Source: JAFGVL01 sp963663245
GTDB taxonomy: Bacteria; Bacteroidota; Bacteroidia; Bacteroidales; Paludibacteraceae
Length of the DNA stretch: 64,000 bases
Direction: 5' to 3'
Assembly: GCA_963663245.1 (NCBI GenBank)
Contig: OY760143.1
Span: forward strand, 310,001-374,000
Positions 33,071 through 42,101 of this stretch are shown here, piece after piece. Made by a program: the position numbers and the translations under genes. Position 1 is the first letter of the stretch. Each line of letters begins with the position of its first letter. The notes beneath the pieces are model-generated. The model was not told the origin of the DNA. It was given only the letters and a program-made list of their open reading frames with translations, and made no database searches.

Positions 33071-33676
33071 ATGAATAAGGAAAATATTCAGAAGTTATTA
33101 CAGCAAGAGGCAGATGCGGTTTTAAACATTCCTGTAACAGATGAGTTTGAAAAGGCTATTGCACTAATTGTAGAACAAGTACATACTAAAAAAGGAAAGC
33201 TTGTAACTAGTGGAATGGGTAAGGCAGGTCAAGTTGCTATGAATATTGCAACTACATTTAGTTCTACGGGTACTCCTGCTGTTTTTTTACATGCAAGTGA
33301 GGCTCAGCATGGTGATCTTGGCTTGTTGCAAGAGAATGACTTATTATTGCTTATTTCAAATTCAGGAAAAACGCGTGAGATTCTAGAATTAGTAGAGCTT
33401 GCAAGACGTTTATTTCCTACTATTCAACATCTTGTTATTACAGCAAATACAGAAAGCATTTTAGCTAAAGAAGCTGCAGCTGTATTGTATACAGGGAATC
33501 CAAAAGAAGCCTGCCCAATTGGGCTTACGCCAACTACTTCTACAACTATGATGACTGTTATCGGTGATATAATCGTAATTGGAACGATGAAGGCTATAGG
33601 ATTTTCTAATGAGTCTTACGCTAAACGTCATCATGGTGGATATTTAGGACAGAAATCACGTTCCTTAATTGATTAA
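33071..33676 (+). CDS. SIS-domain sugar phosphate isomerase-like protein (KpsF/GutQ type, no CBS domains)
   Basis: A 201-aa protein made of one SIS domain: GKLVTSGMGKAGQVAMNIATTFSSTGTPAVFLHASEAQHGDLG, LLLISNSGKTREILEL, and PIGLTPTTSTTMMTVIGDIIVI are typical of arabinose-5-phosphate isomerases (KdsD/KpsF), which start Kdo synthesis. Those enzymes usually have two C-terminal CBS domains (about 320 aa); here the protein stops after YAKRHHGGYLGQKSRSLID. It could be a single-domain isomerase or a different phosphosugar enzyme. The EamA transporter starts 19 bases downstream. Confidence 0.82.
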   Translation: MNKENIQKLLQQEADAVLNIPVTDEFEKAIALIVEQVHTKKGKLVTSGMGKAGQVAMNIATTFSSTGTPAVFLHASEAQHGDLGLLQENDLLLLISNSGKTREILELVELARRLFPTIQHLVITANTESILAKEAAAVLYTGNPKEACPIGLTPTTSTTMMTVIGDIIVIGTMKAIGFSNESYAKRHHGGYLGQKSRSLID

Positions 33677-33695
33677 ATTAAAGGACTTCTTTCCA

Positions 33696-34583
33696 ATGAA
33701 GAATTATAAGAATTTTCTGGCTCCCATTTTAGCAGCACTTTGTTGGTCAAGCGCTTATATTACTATAAATATTGCTTTTGAATCCTTTAGACCTGTAACT
33801 ATTATTCTATTACGAGTAGTAATTGCTGCTATATTTATGCTAGGTATAGGATTAAGTTTAAAGAAGATTGAAAGAATAAAGAAGTCGCACATTAAATGGT
33901 TTCTTTTATTAGGGGTAATCGAACCATTTTCATATTTTCTTTGTGAAGTATATGGACTAACTATGGTTTCAGCTACACTTGCTGCAGTAATCTTATCTAC
34001 TATTCCCTTATTTACGCCTCTATTTTCAAGCTTTTTTGCTAAAGAAAAGTTAAGCCTATTCAATATAATAGGTTTACTTGTATCTATCGTTGGTGTTGGA
34101 ATGATTATTCTTGATGGAAAGGGAGATTTTTCTTTTAAAATACTTGGCTTAGTTTTAATTTTTGGAGCTGTAATAGTAGCAATTGTTTATGCATTGTATG
34201 TGAAGAGATTGTCAGAGTATTATTCAGGAATAACTATTGTTACGGCTCAAAATATTGTAGGGATATTTCTATTTGCGCCTCTATTTTTTATAATTGATTT
34301 TGACCATATTGGGGAATTACCTATATATAGCTCTTCTATTTTTGCTGTAATAATATTAGGTGTGTTTGCTTCTGCATTAGCTTTTATATTCTATGCTTAC
34401 TCCTTAAAGAATAATGGAATAGTACGAACCAATGCTTTCTTAAACTTGCTTCCAGCTATAACTGCAGTATTGGCCTATTTTATATTAGGAGACAAGCTGT
34501 CTACTCAAATGATTATTGGGATTATTGTTGTTATAGCAGGCTTGTATGTTAGCCAAATAAAAAAGCCATCTAAGAAGTCTTAA
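33696..34583 (+). CDS. EamA-family (DMT superfamily) transporter
   Basis: An inner-membrane protein of 295 aa with ten hydrophobic segments in two EamA repeats (LAPILAALCWSSAYITINIAF at the first, IIGIIVVIAGLYVSQIKK at the end). Drug/metabolite transporters export metabolites or take up small solutes; the substrate is unknown. The frame is open back to a TTG at 33669, within the SIS gene, but the ATG at 33696 gives a normal start. The stop codon lies inside the terminator hairpin at 34559-34595. Confidence 0.87.
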   Translation: MKNYKNFLAPILAALCWSSAYITINIAFESFRPVTIILLRVVIAAIFMLGIGLSLKKIERIKKSHIKWFLLLGVIEPFSYFLCEVYGLTMVSATLAAVILSTIPLFTPLFSSFFAKEKLSLFNIIGLLVSIVGVGMIILDGKGDFSFKILGLVLIFGAVIVAIVYALYVKRLSEYYSGITIVTAQNIVGIFLFAPLFFIIDFDHIGELPIYSSSIFAVIILGVFASALAFIFYAYSLKNNGIVRTNAFLNLLPAITAVLAYFILGDKLSTQMIIGIIVVIAGLYVSQIKKPSKKS

Positions 34584-34595
34584 GATGGCTTTTTT
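34559..34595. terminator. Bidirectional terminator between EamA and M23 peptidase genes
   Basis: A perfect 13-bp stem (aaaaaagccatct / agatggctttttt) with 11-base loop. The hairpin contains the EamA stop codon (34581-34583). It has A on the left and T on the right, so it can serve both the EamA gene and the convergent gene that ends at 34611. Confidence 0.88.
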
Positions 34596-34610
34596 AAAAT
34601 GTATATTTTT

Positions 34611-35549
34611 CTAATTGTATCGTATTGGTTGTCCTAATCTTAATGATTTATTTCGATTGATACCGTTCAGTTTACATAAATCAGTTACAGAAATACCATA
34701 TTTCCTAGAGATACACGAAAGTGTTTCTCCTTTTTTTACTTTGTGGCAGCAACTAGAACCTCCAGCACTATTACTAATAGCTATTTGTCTTGCTTTTGCT
34801 CTGGCTTTACGTTTTGCCTTAATCTTATATGGTTTGTGCCAATCAAAAGCGGTCTCTTTTACCATAAAGTAAAGGCTTCTTTTAGCCTCTCCTAATTCAA
34901 AATCAAAAAATTGTTCAGGGTTAATTGGGTTTCCTAAGAATCGTGTCTCAAAATGTAGATGCGCTCCAGTACTATGGCCTGTATTTCCACCAAGTCCTAT
35001 AATCTCACCAGCTCTTACTTGCTGTCCTTCTTCTACTAGAACTTTAGATAAATGACCGTATACTGTTTCTAGACCATTATCGTGTCTTACAACTACATAT
35101 GACCCATAACCACCTCTGTCATATTTAGTAATTCTTACTTTTCCATCGAAAGCAGACCCTAAAGGATCTCCAGTATTGAGCTTAATATCGATACCATAAT
35201 GGAATCTTCCCCAACGAGGTCCATAACGAGATGTTATTCTTCCTTCAATTGGAGGAATATATCCAGTAATATCAAGTGTTACAGAATCAGGAACATCAAC
35301 AATAGCTACTCTTCCAGCATTAACGCCTTTTGTGCTCCATTCGTCGTAAAATTCATCAGCTGGTAAGTTTTCTTCTTGAGATAAGTTTTTGTTAATAGCT
35401 GAGTCTAGTGCTTGTTTCTGTTTTATTGCTCCTGTATTGTCAACAATATACAAAGAAGAACGTCTCCTTTCTTTTCGAGGAGCGCTCATTTGTGCAGAGA
35501 TTTCTAGAAATCCGAAACAAAGTATTAGTAAAAAGGCTATTTTTCTCAT
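34611..35549 (-). CDS. M23 family metallopeptidase with C-terminal LysM
   Basis: A secreted peptidoglycan-acting protein, 312 aa. After the signal peptide (to about 20, SAQ) comes a variable segment, then a LytM/M23 domain (about 100-210): ITSRYGPRWGRFHYGIDI with His117 and Asp121, YGHLSKV with His166, and GAHLHFE with His197/199, the complete zinc and catalytic set. A LysM (about 267-312, HKVKKGETLSCISRKYGISVTDLCKLNG) anchors it to peptidoglycan. It may be a cell-wall endopeptidase. The ndk stop lies 21 bases upstream, so the two may be co-transcribed. Confidence 0.93.
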   Translation of the reverse strand: MRKIAFLLILCFGFLEISAQMSAPRKERRRSSLYIVDNTGAIKQKQALDSAINKNLSQEENLPADEFYDEWSTKGVNAGRVAIVDVPDSVTLDITGYIPPIEGRITSRYGPRWGRFHYGIDIKLNTGDPLGSAFDGKVRITKYDRGGYGSYVVVRHDNGLETVYGHLSKVLVEEGQQVRAGEIIGLGGNTGHSTGAHLHFETRFLGNPINPEQFFDFELGEAKRSLYFMVKETAFDWHKPYKIKAKRKARAKARQIAISNSAGGSSCCHKVKKGETLSCISRKYGISVTDLCKLNGINRNKSLRLGQPIRYN

Positions 35550-35570
35550 GGAAAAATAAATGTGTGTTTT

Positions 35571-36032
35571 TTAAATCTCGTCGTTTGAATATATTGCATT
35601 GTCAGCAATACGTTGGTAGTCATAGTAATCGTTATCTTGGAAGAAACGATTTAATTCAACTTCTGCGCTTTCTAATGAATCAGAAGAATGAACAATGTTT
35701 TCTTGCATGCTCATACTAAAATCTCCTCTAATAGTACCTGCATCTGCTTGTCTACCATTAGTGACACCACACATAACACGCACAACATTAACAGCTTCTA
35801 CACCTTCCCAACAACACAGAACTACTGGTGTAGCTTGCATCGCTGCTCTTAAGGATGGAAAAAATGGTTTGTCAACGATATGACTGTAATGTTTTTCTAA
35901 TATCTCATCTGATAATTGAGACATTTTCATTGCTGCTAGACGTAAGCCTTTTTTTTCAAAACGTGAAATAACTTCACCAATTAGTTGTCTGTTAACTGCA
36001 CTTGGTTTAATGATGACAAATGTTCTTTCCAT
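35571..36032 (-). CDS. ndk: Nucleoside diphosphate kinase
   Basis: Transfers the gamma-phosphate among nucleoside di- and triphosphates through a phosphohistidine. All marks are present: RTFVIIKPSAVNRQLIGEVISRFE at the start, CWEGVEAVNVVRVMCG, GTIRGDF and NIVHSSDSLESAEVE with the catalytic His115. The length (153 aa) is normal. It lies between recG, ispD (upstream, same strand) and the M23 peptidase. No exact TAnnTTTG box was found in the 92-base gap before it. Confidence 0.96.
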   Translation of the reverse strand: MERTFVIIKPSAVNRQLIGEVISRFEKKGLRLAAMKMSQLSDEILEKHYSHIVDKPFFPSLRAAMQATPVVLCCWEGVEAVNVVRVMCGVTNGRQADAGTIRGDFSMSMQENIVHSSDSLESAEVELNRFFQDNDYYDYQRIADNAIYSNDEI

Positions 36033-36124
36033 GGAATAATTATGTGTAAAGAATTAGTACTTTTTTAATTAGGGGTCATAAAGGAAAGTTTTTTGTCGAT
36101 AAAAACAAACTGTATTTAAGTTTT

Positions 36125-38218
36125 TTAACTAATAATGCTCCAGTTTACGGCGTTTTTTAGCTTTTTGTTAAGCTGATGGACTAAAATCTTGTTTTCATTT
36201 GATTTCAACGAAGGGTCCTTATCAAGGATGTCGATAGCTGTTTTTCTTCCTAAGGAAAGTAAATGACCATCTTTAGCGATGTTTGCAATTTTTAGCTCGA
36301 ATGGCATGCCACTTTGAGTTGTCCCATCCATATCCCCAGGACCTCTCATTTGCAAATCTGCTTCTGATATTTCGAATCCATCATTGCTGTTGACCATAAT
36401 TTCCATACGTTTCTTAGTCTCTGTAGTAATTTTGAATGAAGTTAGTAGAATACAATATGATTGATCTGCGCCTCTACCAACTCTTCCACGTAATTGATGT
36501 AATTGTGAAAGACCAAATCGCTCTGCACTTTCAATTACCATTACAGTTGCATTGGGTACATTTACACCAACCTCAATAACAGTTGTGGCAACCATTATTT
36601 GTGTTTCTCCAGATGCAAATCTCTTCATTTCATCGTCTTTTTCAATCGATTTCATTTTTCCATGCACCATACTTATTTTATACTGAGGTAGGCGTTCATT
36701 AAAGAAGCTAAACCCTTCTTCTAAGTTTCTAAGGTCAATTTTCTCAGATTCTTGAATAAGAGGATAAACAACATATATTTGTCTTCCTGCATTTATTTGT
36801 TTCTTTAAAAAATCGAGCATCGCTACCCGTTTTGTATCAAAATAATGATAGGTTTGTATTGCTTTTCTGCCTGGAGGTAGTTCGTCAATAACTGATACTT
36901 CTAAGTCACCATATACAGTCATTGCTAGTGTTCTCGGTATAGGAGTAGCTGTCATAACCAATATGTGTGGAGGCTGGGTATTCTTTTTCCAAAGTTTGGC
37001 CCGTTGAGCAACACCAAAACGATGTTGTTCATCAATTACAACTAATCCAAGGTTTTGAAAAATAACTTTATCTTCGATTAAAGCGTGTGTTCCTATTAAT
37101 AGTTTTAGTTCTCCAGAAACTAATTGAGCATGTAATACTTCTCTTTTTGCTTTTTTTGTAGATCCAGTTAAAAGTGCAACTGTAATACCTAAATCCCCAA
37201 GTATATCTTGTATTGTTTCAAAATGCTGTGTAGCTAAAATTTCAGTTGGAGCCATTAAGCAGGATTGATAACCATTATCTACAGCCATTAACATTGATAA
37301 TAGAGCAACGAGTGTTTTTCCGCTACCAACATCTCCTTGTAGTAATCTGTTCATTTGTTTACCACTTCCAACATCTAACCGTATTTCTTTTAACACTCTT
37401 TTTTGAGCTCCAGTAAGTTCGAAGGGTAAGTGCTTTTCGTAAAAAGTATTGAAGAAATAATCAATCTTCGAAAAGATTAGCCCTTTGTATTTTATTTCAC
37501 GGTATTTCGATTGTCTTAGTATGCTAAGTTGTATGTAAAAGAGTTCTTCAAATTTTAAGCGGTGTTGTGCTTTTTTTAGCAAATCAGCTGTTTGTGGGAA
37601 ATGGATATTGATTATCGCTTCCCTGAGAGGCATTAAATTGTATTTTGTAATAATCTTACTAGGTAAAGATTCTGGAATAACAGCAGGTAGGTTTTTGAGG
37701 GCTTCATATATCACTTTACGTAAAGCCAGAGAGTTTAGAAAGTGCTTCTTCATGCTCTCCGAAGTATTGTAATGTGCTTGCCATCCAAATATTTTCTTTT
37801 TATTTTCTTCAGTAGCCACGTCAATTTCTGGATGAGCGATATTAAAAGAACCTTTATAAACAGAAGGTTTTCCGAATACGATGTATTCTTGATTCGTTCT
37901 TAGTTTATCTTCAACATATCGTATTCCTTGAAACCAAATTAGCTCAACTTGTCCGCTTTTATCGTATAATAATGCTGATAATCTTTGATTTCTACCTTGA
38001 CCCGTTTTTTTTATGTTTCGTAGCTTTCCTTCTAGTTGTATAAAAGCTAAATCTGCATTAATTTCATGTACAAAATAAAATCTACTTCTGTCTACATATC
38101 TATATGGATAGTATGAGAGAAGGTTCTCAATGGTGTAAATGTTTAGCTCATTTTTAAGTAAATTAGCTCTTTTAGGTCCAACGCCAGGCAAAAATTGTAT
38201 TTCGCTAGTAATATCCAT
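36125..38218 (-). CDS. recG: ATP-dependent DNA helicase RecG
   Basis: A branch-migration helicase for stalled forks and recombination intermediates, 697 aa. It has an N-terminal wedge/OB domain (LPGVGPKRANLLKNELNIYTIENLLSYYPYRYVDR), then SF2 motifs: LLQGDVGSGKTLVALLS (Walker A), MAPTEILATQHF, DEQHRFGVAQR (the DExH box), VMTATPIPRTLAMTVYGDL, and in the second half ATTVIEVGVNVPNAT and RFGLSQLHQLRGRVGR. Its start directly abuts the ispD stop with no gap, so the two form an operon. Confidence 0.96.
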   Translation of the reverse strand: MDITSEIQFLPGVGPKRANLLKNELNIYTIENLLSYYPYRYVDRSRFYFVHEINADLAFIQLEGKLRNIKKTGQGRNQRLSALLYDKSGQVELIWFQGIRYVEDKLRTNQEYIVFGKPSVYKGSFNIAHPEIDVATEENKKKIFGWQAHYNTSESMKKHFLNSLALRKVIYEALKNLPAVIPESLPSKIITKYNLMPLREAIINIHFPQTADLLKKAQHRLKFEELFYIQLSILRQSKYREIKYKGLIFSKIDYFFNTFYEKHLPFELTGAQKRVLKEIRLDVGSGKQMNRLLQGDVGSGKTLVALLSMLMAVDNGYQSCLMAPTEILATQHFETIQDILGDLGITVALLTGSTKKAKREVLHAQLVSGELKLLIGTHALIEDKVIFQNLGLVVIDEQHRFGVAQRAKLWKKNTQPPHILVMTATPIPRTLAMTVYGDLEVSVIDELPPGRKAIQTYHYFDTKRVAMLDFLKKQINAGRQIYVVYPLIQESEKIDLRNLEEGFSFFNERLPQYKISMVHGKMKSIEKDDEMKRFASGETQIMVATTVIEVGVNVPNATVMVIESAERFGLSQLHQLRGRVGRGADQSYCILLTSFKITTETKKRMEIMVNSNDGFEISEADLQMRGPGDMDGTTQSGMPFELKIANIAKDGHLLSLGRKTAIDILDKDPSLKSNENKILVHQLNKKLKNAVNWSIIS

Positions 38219-38893
38219 TTACAACATACGTTTCGATAAAACTGATTCTGCAATTTCCATCTCGTAAGGGGTGGTAATTTTAATATTTTCCTTATTTCCC
38301 TTTACTAGATTTATTTTCTCGCCTATTGCCTCAAGTACACTTGCATCATCAGTAAAGGTAGTTTTGAAAGTTTGTGTATATGCTTTTTGTAATAAGTTTA
38401 CTTTAAATACTTGTGGTGTTTGAATCAAGCAATAGTTAGCTCTATTTAATGCTTTATTTTTACTTCTGTCAAAGTATCTGATGCTTTCAAAGAGTTCTAT
38501 AGACGGAACAGCATTTCCTTTTATCTGAGCTTCTGAAAAGCAGCGCGAGATTGTTTCTGAATCAACAAATGGTCGAACCCCATCGTGGATTGCTACTAAA
38601 CCATCACCCGTTATAGTTGATAGTCCATTTAATACAGAATGAAAACGTGTTTCTCCACCAGCAACAATGTGGTGTGGGATATGAAAATTGTATTCTTGGC
38701 ATAACACTTGCCAGAATTCTTTTTGATTAACTGGAAGAACCAAAATAATATCAATAGAGCTATCAAATTGATAAAATCTATTGAGAGTGTGCATAAGCAA
38801 AGGTTTTCCTTTGATTGATAGAAATTGTTTAGGTAGCTTGTTTTGCATACGCTCACCTTTTCCTCCGGCGACAATGATGGCATATTTTTTCAC
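38219..38893 (-). CDS. ispD: 2-C-methyl-D-erythritol 4-phosphate cytidylyltransferase
   Basis: The third step of the MEP isoprenoid route: CTP + MEP to CDP-methylerythritol. The 224-aa protein shows IIVAGGKGERMQNKLPKQFLSIKGKPLL (CTP loop), HDGVRPFVDSETI, and the tail TDDASVLEAIGEKINLVKGNKENIKITTPYEMEIAE. The start codon is GTG at 38893; no in-frame ATG lies near, and the -7 box is 23 bases upstream. recG follows without a gap. Confidence 0.94.
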   Translation of the reverse strand: MKKYAIIVAGGKGERMQNKLPKQFLSIKGKPLLMHTLNRFYQFDSSIDIILVLPVNQKEFWQVLCQEYNFHIPHHIVAGGETRFHSVLNGLSTITGDGLVAIHDGVRPFVDSETISRCFSEAQIKGNAVPSIELFESIRYFDRSKNKALNRANYCLIQTPQVFKVNLLQKAYTQTFKTTFTDDASVLEAIGEKINLVKGNKENIKITTPYEMEIAESVLSKRML

Positions 38894-38916
38894 GTCAATT
38901 CTTTTTTATGTTTTAA

Positions 38917-38924
38917 CAAAGATA
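38917..38924 (-). promoter_or_regulatory. TAnnTTTG -7 box for ispD-recG
   Basis: The minus strand reads TATCTTTG, 23 bases before the GTG start of ispD. It faces away from the SPOR gene promoter at 39011. Confidence 0.6.
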
Positions 38925-39010
38925 AATCAAAATTACACAAATATATTTCAATCTACTAGCTGAAAAATGAAAAAGGGATTAAGAATAAGTTAATAAATTC
39001 AAGATTTTCA

Positions 39011-39018
39011 TACCTTTG
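39011..39018 (+). promoter_or_regulatory. TAnnTTTG -7 box for the SPOR protein-folE pair
   Basis: TACCTTTG, 20 bases before the ATG at 39039. Confidence 0.55.
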
Positions 39019-39038
39019 TAATTAAATAATTCAAATCA

Positions 39039-39527
39039 ATGAAAAGAATTCTTATTTTGACCTTTCTTATTTTGTCTTCCTTATTTTCTTGTTTTTCTCA
39101 AGATGATTTTGAAACATCAAGTAAACCTTCAATTTTTGAGTCAATTACAGATAACTCTGATGAAACTAAAGGAGTGGTTGTACTTACTCAAGATCCAAGA
39201 ATTAAGGATTTAGTTATGCGAAAGAAAGCAAAGGATATGAAAAATATATCCTTTTTAACTACAACTGGATTTAGAGTACAAGTTTTTTCAAGTAATGAGC
39301 AAAGAATTGCAAGACCAAAGGCTTATGATATTGAAAAACGAATTAAACAGAAAATGCCTGAGCTCCCTGTTTATGTGAGCTATCTATCTCCTTTTTGGAA
39401 AGTCAGAGTTGGAGACTGTATCTCAATGGTTGAAGCTCAAAAATTACGTGATGATTTGAAGAGAGATCTACCTGAATTTCAACATGAGACTTATATCGTA
39501 AAAGATCAGGTATTAACGCCTGAATGA
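39039..39527 (+). CDS. SPOR-domain envelope protein
   Basis: A 162-aa exported protein with an N-terminal signal (MKRILILTFLILSSLFSCFSQ). The LFSC could serve as a lipobox, or cleavage may be after FSQ; I cannot decide. The C-terminal part (about 80-158) is a SPOR domain: GFRVQVFSSNEQRIARPKAYDIEKRI, PVYVSYLSPFWKVRVGDCISMVEAQKLRDDLKRDLPEFQHETYIV. SPOR domains bind denuded glycan at division sites, so a role in cell division or wall remodelling is likely. It overlaps or nearly abuts folE. Confidence 0.85.
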   Translation: MKRILILTFLILSSLFSCFSQDDFETSSKPSIFESITDNSDETKGVVVLTQDPRIKDLVMRKKAKDMKNISFLTTTGFRVQVFSSNEQRIARPKAYDIEKRIKQKMPELPVYVSYLSPFWKVRVGDCISMVEAQKLRDDLKRDLPEFQHETYIVKDQVLTPE

Positions 39528-39544
39528 TATTTATAAATACTATT

Positions 39545-40138
39545 ATGACAGATATTAATTCAACAGACCAATTAAGTGAGCGTACAGAAAAAATAGCTGC
39601 TCATTATAAAGAAATAATTTCTTTGCTTGGAGAAGATCCAGAAAGAGAAGGCTTGCTTAAAACACCTCTTCGTGTTGCAAAGGCTATGGAATTTTTTACG
39701 AAGGGGTATGATGCTGATCCAGCCGCAATTATCAAAAGTGCTATGTTCAAAGAAGATTATCGTCAGATGGTAATAGTTAAAGAGATAGATTTTTATTCTT
39801 TGTGTGAGCATCATATGTTGCCATTTTTTGGTAAAGCTCATATCGCTTATATTCCTAATGGACAGATTACGGGTTTAAGTAAAATTGCAAGAGTTGTAGA
39901 TGTTTTTGCACGCAGACTTCAAGTACAAGAACGATTAACTACTGATATTAAGAGCTGTATACAGGATACTTTGAATCCATTAGGCGTAATGGTTGTTATA
40001 GAAGCTCAACACATGTGTATGCAAATGCGTGGTGTTCAGAAACAGAATTCTATTACTACGACATCAGATTTTACCGGAATTTTTGAGAGTCAGAAAACGC
40101 GTGAAGAATTTATAGCTTTGATAAGAAGAGATTATTGA
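39545..40138 (+). CDS. folE: GTP cyclohydrolase I
   Basis: Opens GTP to 7,8-dihydroneopterin triphosphate for folate synthesis or for queuosine-type products. The 197-aa protein (from the ATG at 39545) shows SLCEHHMLPFFGKAHIAYIPNGQITGLSKIARVVD with the zinc Cys and His, and AQHMCMQMRGVQKQNSITTTS with the second zinc Cys. An ATG at 39524 that overlaps the SPOR stop (ATGA) would add seven residues and may be the coupled start. The 3' end overlaps the convergent DUF2851 gene by 7 bases. Confidence 0.95.
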   Translation: MTDINSTDQLSERTEKIAAHYKEIISLLGEDPEREGLLKTPLRVAKAMEFFTKGYDADPAAIIKSAMFKEDYRQMVIVKEIDFYSLCEHHMLPFFGKAHIAYIPNGQITGLSKIARVVDVFARRLQVQERLTTDIKSCIQDTLNPLGVMVVIEAQHMCMQMRGVQKQNSITTTSDFTGIFESQKTREEFIALIRRDY

Positions 40139-41406
40139 TTTATTGTCAATATTTTGTGCCCGATTCTACAGCGCAAACATTTTTTTTCTTCACAATAATT
40201 ATTTTTTAATTCCAATAGTGCTTGTGTGTGATATGCCGAATTGGACCTGATTCCAATTTCCCCCCAGTTTTTAACAATAGTGTTTTTTTCTGCAGGAAGA
40301 ACTTCTAATAGTGTAATTGCTTTGTTTTGTATATCTTCATTATTTTTGTTTTTACCGTAACAAAAAAGGAAAGGAATAATTGTATTTATAAGCAGAGTAT
40401 TGATTGCATCATCCCCAATTATTTTTGTTTTTTGAGGACTTATAGAGCCAAAACGATAGTGCGTATCCCAGTATTCACTTGGTTTGCATTTAAATAGTAT
40501 CTGTAAATCTTTTATAGGAAGGTCTTCAATTATTTTTGAGAATAGCTTTGAGGATTGACATATTAAAGCTGCAAATTGAGCTATTCTAATATATGGGAAG
40601 TTATTTGGTCGTAAACGCAACATTTTCCACATTGTTCCATCAATGGGAGTAAGCTTAAATTTTTGCTTTAAGAATGTATATTCTTTAAGCAAAGATGTTT
40701 GATATTCATCAACTACTGTTTTCTCTATATGTAGAAGTCCAGCTTGTCCAAAAAGCAAAGCTTCAATCTGAAATAGTTTATCTTTATGTTTTCCTAAATA
40801 TTTTAATGGAAGTGATTTTGATAATAGTTCAAAAGGATCAGAATTAACACCAAACCCAAAATTTTTGGCAAGTGTCTGGTAAAATGCTTCTTCCCAGTTA
40901 TAGTTCTTATCAATTTGTTTTTCTATGTCATCACATTTTCTAGTTAACCTTTCAATAAGTAGAGAATGTAGCCATGACTTTATAATTATTGGGTCAATAT
41001 GCTGTAGCTTTTTTGCACATCCGACCCACTGGATACTCTCTTGTAGTGTTTTGTACTTTTGTTCTAAAGTAGGTGGAAGTGTTAGTATTATTTGAGGAAT
41101 TAATTCGTTATTTCTTCGATAGATATCAGCATCACTATTTAACACAATGTGCAATATAATAGAATCATATACTTTGTTTTGATGGTGCTTGTGTTTGAAC
41201 CAATCGGAGGAGTTAATATGTATTTCTATATTCCCAGCCCAAACGGTATTGTTAATCTTTATCTTTGCGTTAAAAAAGTCTGGTCCAGCATCATTATTTA
41301 GTTGTCCTGGGTTAATAACTTCAATTTTATCGTTCTTTGTTGATTGTAAATTGGTAGCGTTGTATAGTTTATGTTGCCATACATGATGTAGGAATTTCTC
41401 AGTCAT
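40132..41406 (-). CDS. DUF2851 family protein
   Basis: A 424-aa protein of the DUF2851 family, found almost only in Bacteroidota and of unknown function. The typical N-terminus is seen: EKFLHHVWQHKLYNATNLQ, then GQLNNDAGPDFFNAKIKINNTVWAGNIEIHINSSDWFKHKHHQN, which resembles an acidic/histidine-rich nuclease-like core (inference). The end carries CxxC-x-IG (KCLRCRIGHKIL). I use the ATG at 41406; two TTG codons lie before it. The promoter box is only 3 bases from this ATG. It is antisense-overlapping with folE by 7 bases. Confidence 0.88.
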   Translation of the reverse strand: MTEKFLHHVWQHKLYNATNLQSTKNDKIEVINPGQLNNDAGPDFFNAKIKINNTVWAGNIEIHINSSDWFKHKHHQNKVYDSIILHIVLNSDADIYRRNNELIPQIILTLPPTLEQKYKTLQESIQWVGCAKKLQHIDPIIIKSWLHSLLIERLTRKCDDIEKQIDKNYNWEEAFYQTLAKNFGFGVNSDPFELLSKSLPLKYLGKHKDKLFQIEALLFGQAGLLHIEKTVVDEYQTSLLKEYTFLKQKFKLTPIDGTMWKMLRLRPNNFPYIRIAQFAALICQSSKLFSKIIEDLPIKDLQILFKCKPSEYWDTHYRFGSISPQKTKIIGDDAINTLLINTIIPFLFCYGKNKNNEDIQNKAITLLEVLPAEKNTIVKNWGEIGIRSNSAYHTQALLELKNNYCEEKKCLRCRIGHKILTINQ

Positions 41407-41409
41407 CAA

Positions 41410-41417
41410 CAAAAATA
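41410..41417 (-). promoter_or_regulatory. TAnnTTTG -7 box adjoining the DUF2851 start
   Basis: The minus strand reads TATTTTTG, then three bases, then ATG. It is the third case in the window of a -7 box within five bases of the start. Such a sequence in an AT-rich gap may also occur by chance. Confidence 0.4.
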
Positions 41418-41492
41418 CTAAAAAATATAAAAAAATAGCTTATATAAAGCCAAAGTATTTTTGTGAAATTGTATTGTGATAAATTTTATCTT

Positions 41493-42101
41493 TTACAAAA
41501 GGGCAAATTTATATCCTTCTTTTTGCCAGAATTCAATTGCCTTAGGAAGTACAGCAAATAGATTTTTTTCTGCTTTTTTAGAATCGTGAAAAACTATTAC
41601 AGATCCATTTCTAGTGAGTAGTTTAATATTAAAAAGGATATAATTTGGATGAAGCTTTGTGTTATAATCTCTAGTTACAAGGTCCCATAGAACTACCTTG
41701 TATTTTTGTAGTAAGGATTTTAACTGGCTTGGTTTAATTCTTCCGTAAGGAGGTCGAAAGAGTTTTGAATCTATATGAATAGATGCTTTTTCAATATTAG
41801 CAATATATTCAATATTAGTGTGTTCAAAACCTTTTAAGTGATTATGAGTATGATTACCTACAACATGTCCACGATTAAGAATATCAGTGTAAATACCTTT
41901 ATTGTTTTCGACATTTTTACCAATACAAAAAAATGAGGCTTTAACTTTATATACGTCTAGGATATCTAATACCCGTTTTGTGATTTCAGGTGTTGGTCCG
42001 TCATCAAAAGTGAGGTATATCGTTTTCTCTTTTTTAGGGATTCTCCAGATAGCCCCATTGTAAAATATGCGTAATAATCGAAGTGGTCTTTCAACAAACA
42101 T
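41493..42101 (-). CDS. NodB-type polysaccharide deacetylase
   Basis: A 202-aa CE4-family deacetylase. The metal and catalytic motifs are complete: TFDDGP (31-36), HTHNH (His84 and His88), RPPYGR, LWDLVTRDY and VIFHDSK. CE4 enzymes remove N-acetyl (or O-acetyl) groups from peptidoglycan or other polysaccharides. There is no cleaved signal peptide; the N-terminal stretch FVERPLRLLRIFYNGAIWRIP is short and amphipathic. It overlaps the DUF2723 gene by one base, so both are on one mRNA. Confidence 0.92.
   Translation of the reverse strand: MFVERPLRLLRIFYNGAIWRIPKKEKTIYLTFDDGPTPEITKRVLDILDVYKVKASFFCIGKNVENNKGIYTDILNRGHVVGNHTHNHLKGFEHTNIEYIANIEKASIHIDSKLFRPPYGRIKPSQLKSLLQKYKVVLWDLVTRDYNTKLHPNYILFNIKLLTRNGSVIVFHDSKKAEKNLFAVLPKAIEFWQKEGYKFALL

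Noticed and set aside
33669..33695. TTG start for the EamA transporter within the SIS gene
   Set aside because: The ATG at 33696 gives a normal membrane-protein N-terminus; the extension is charged and overlaps the upstream gene.
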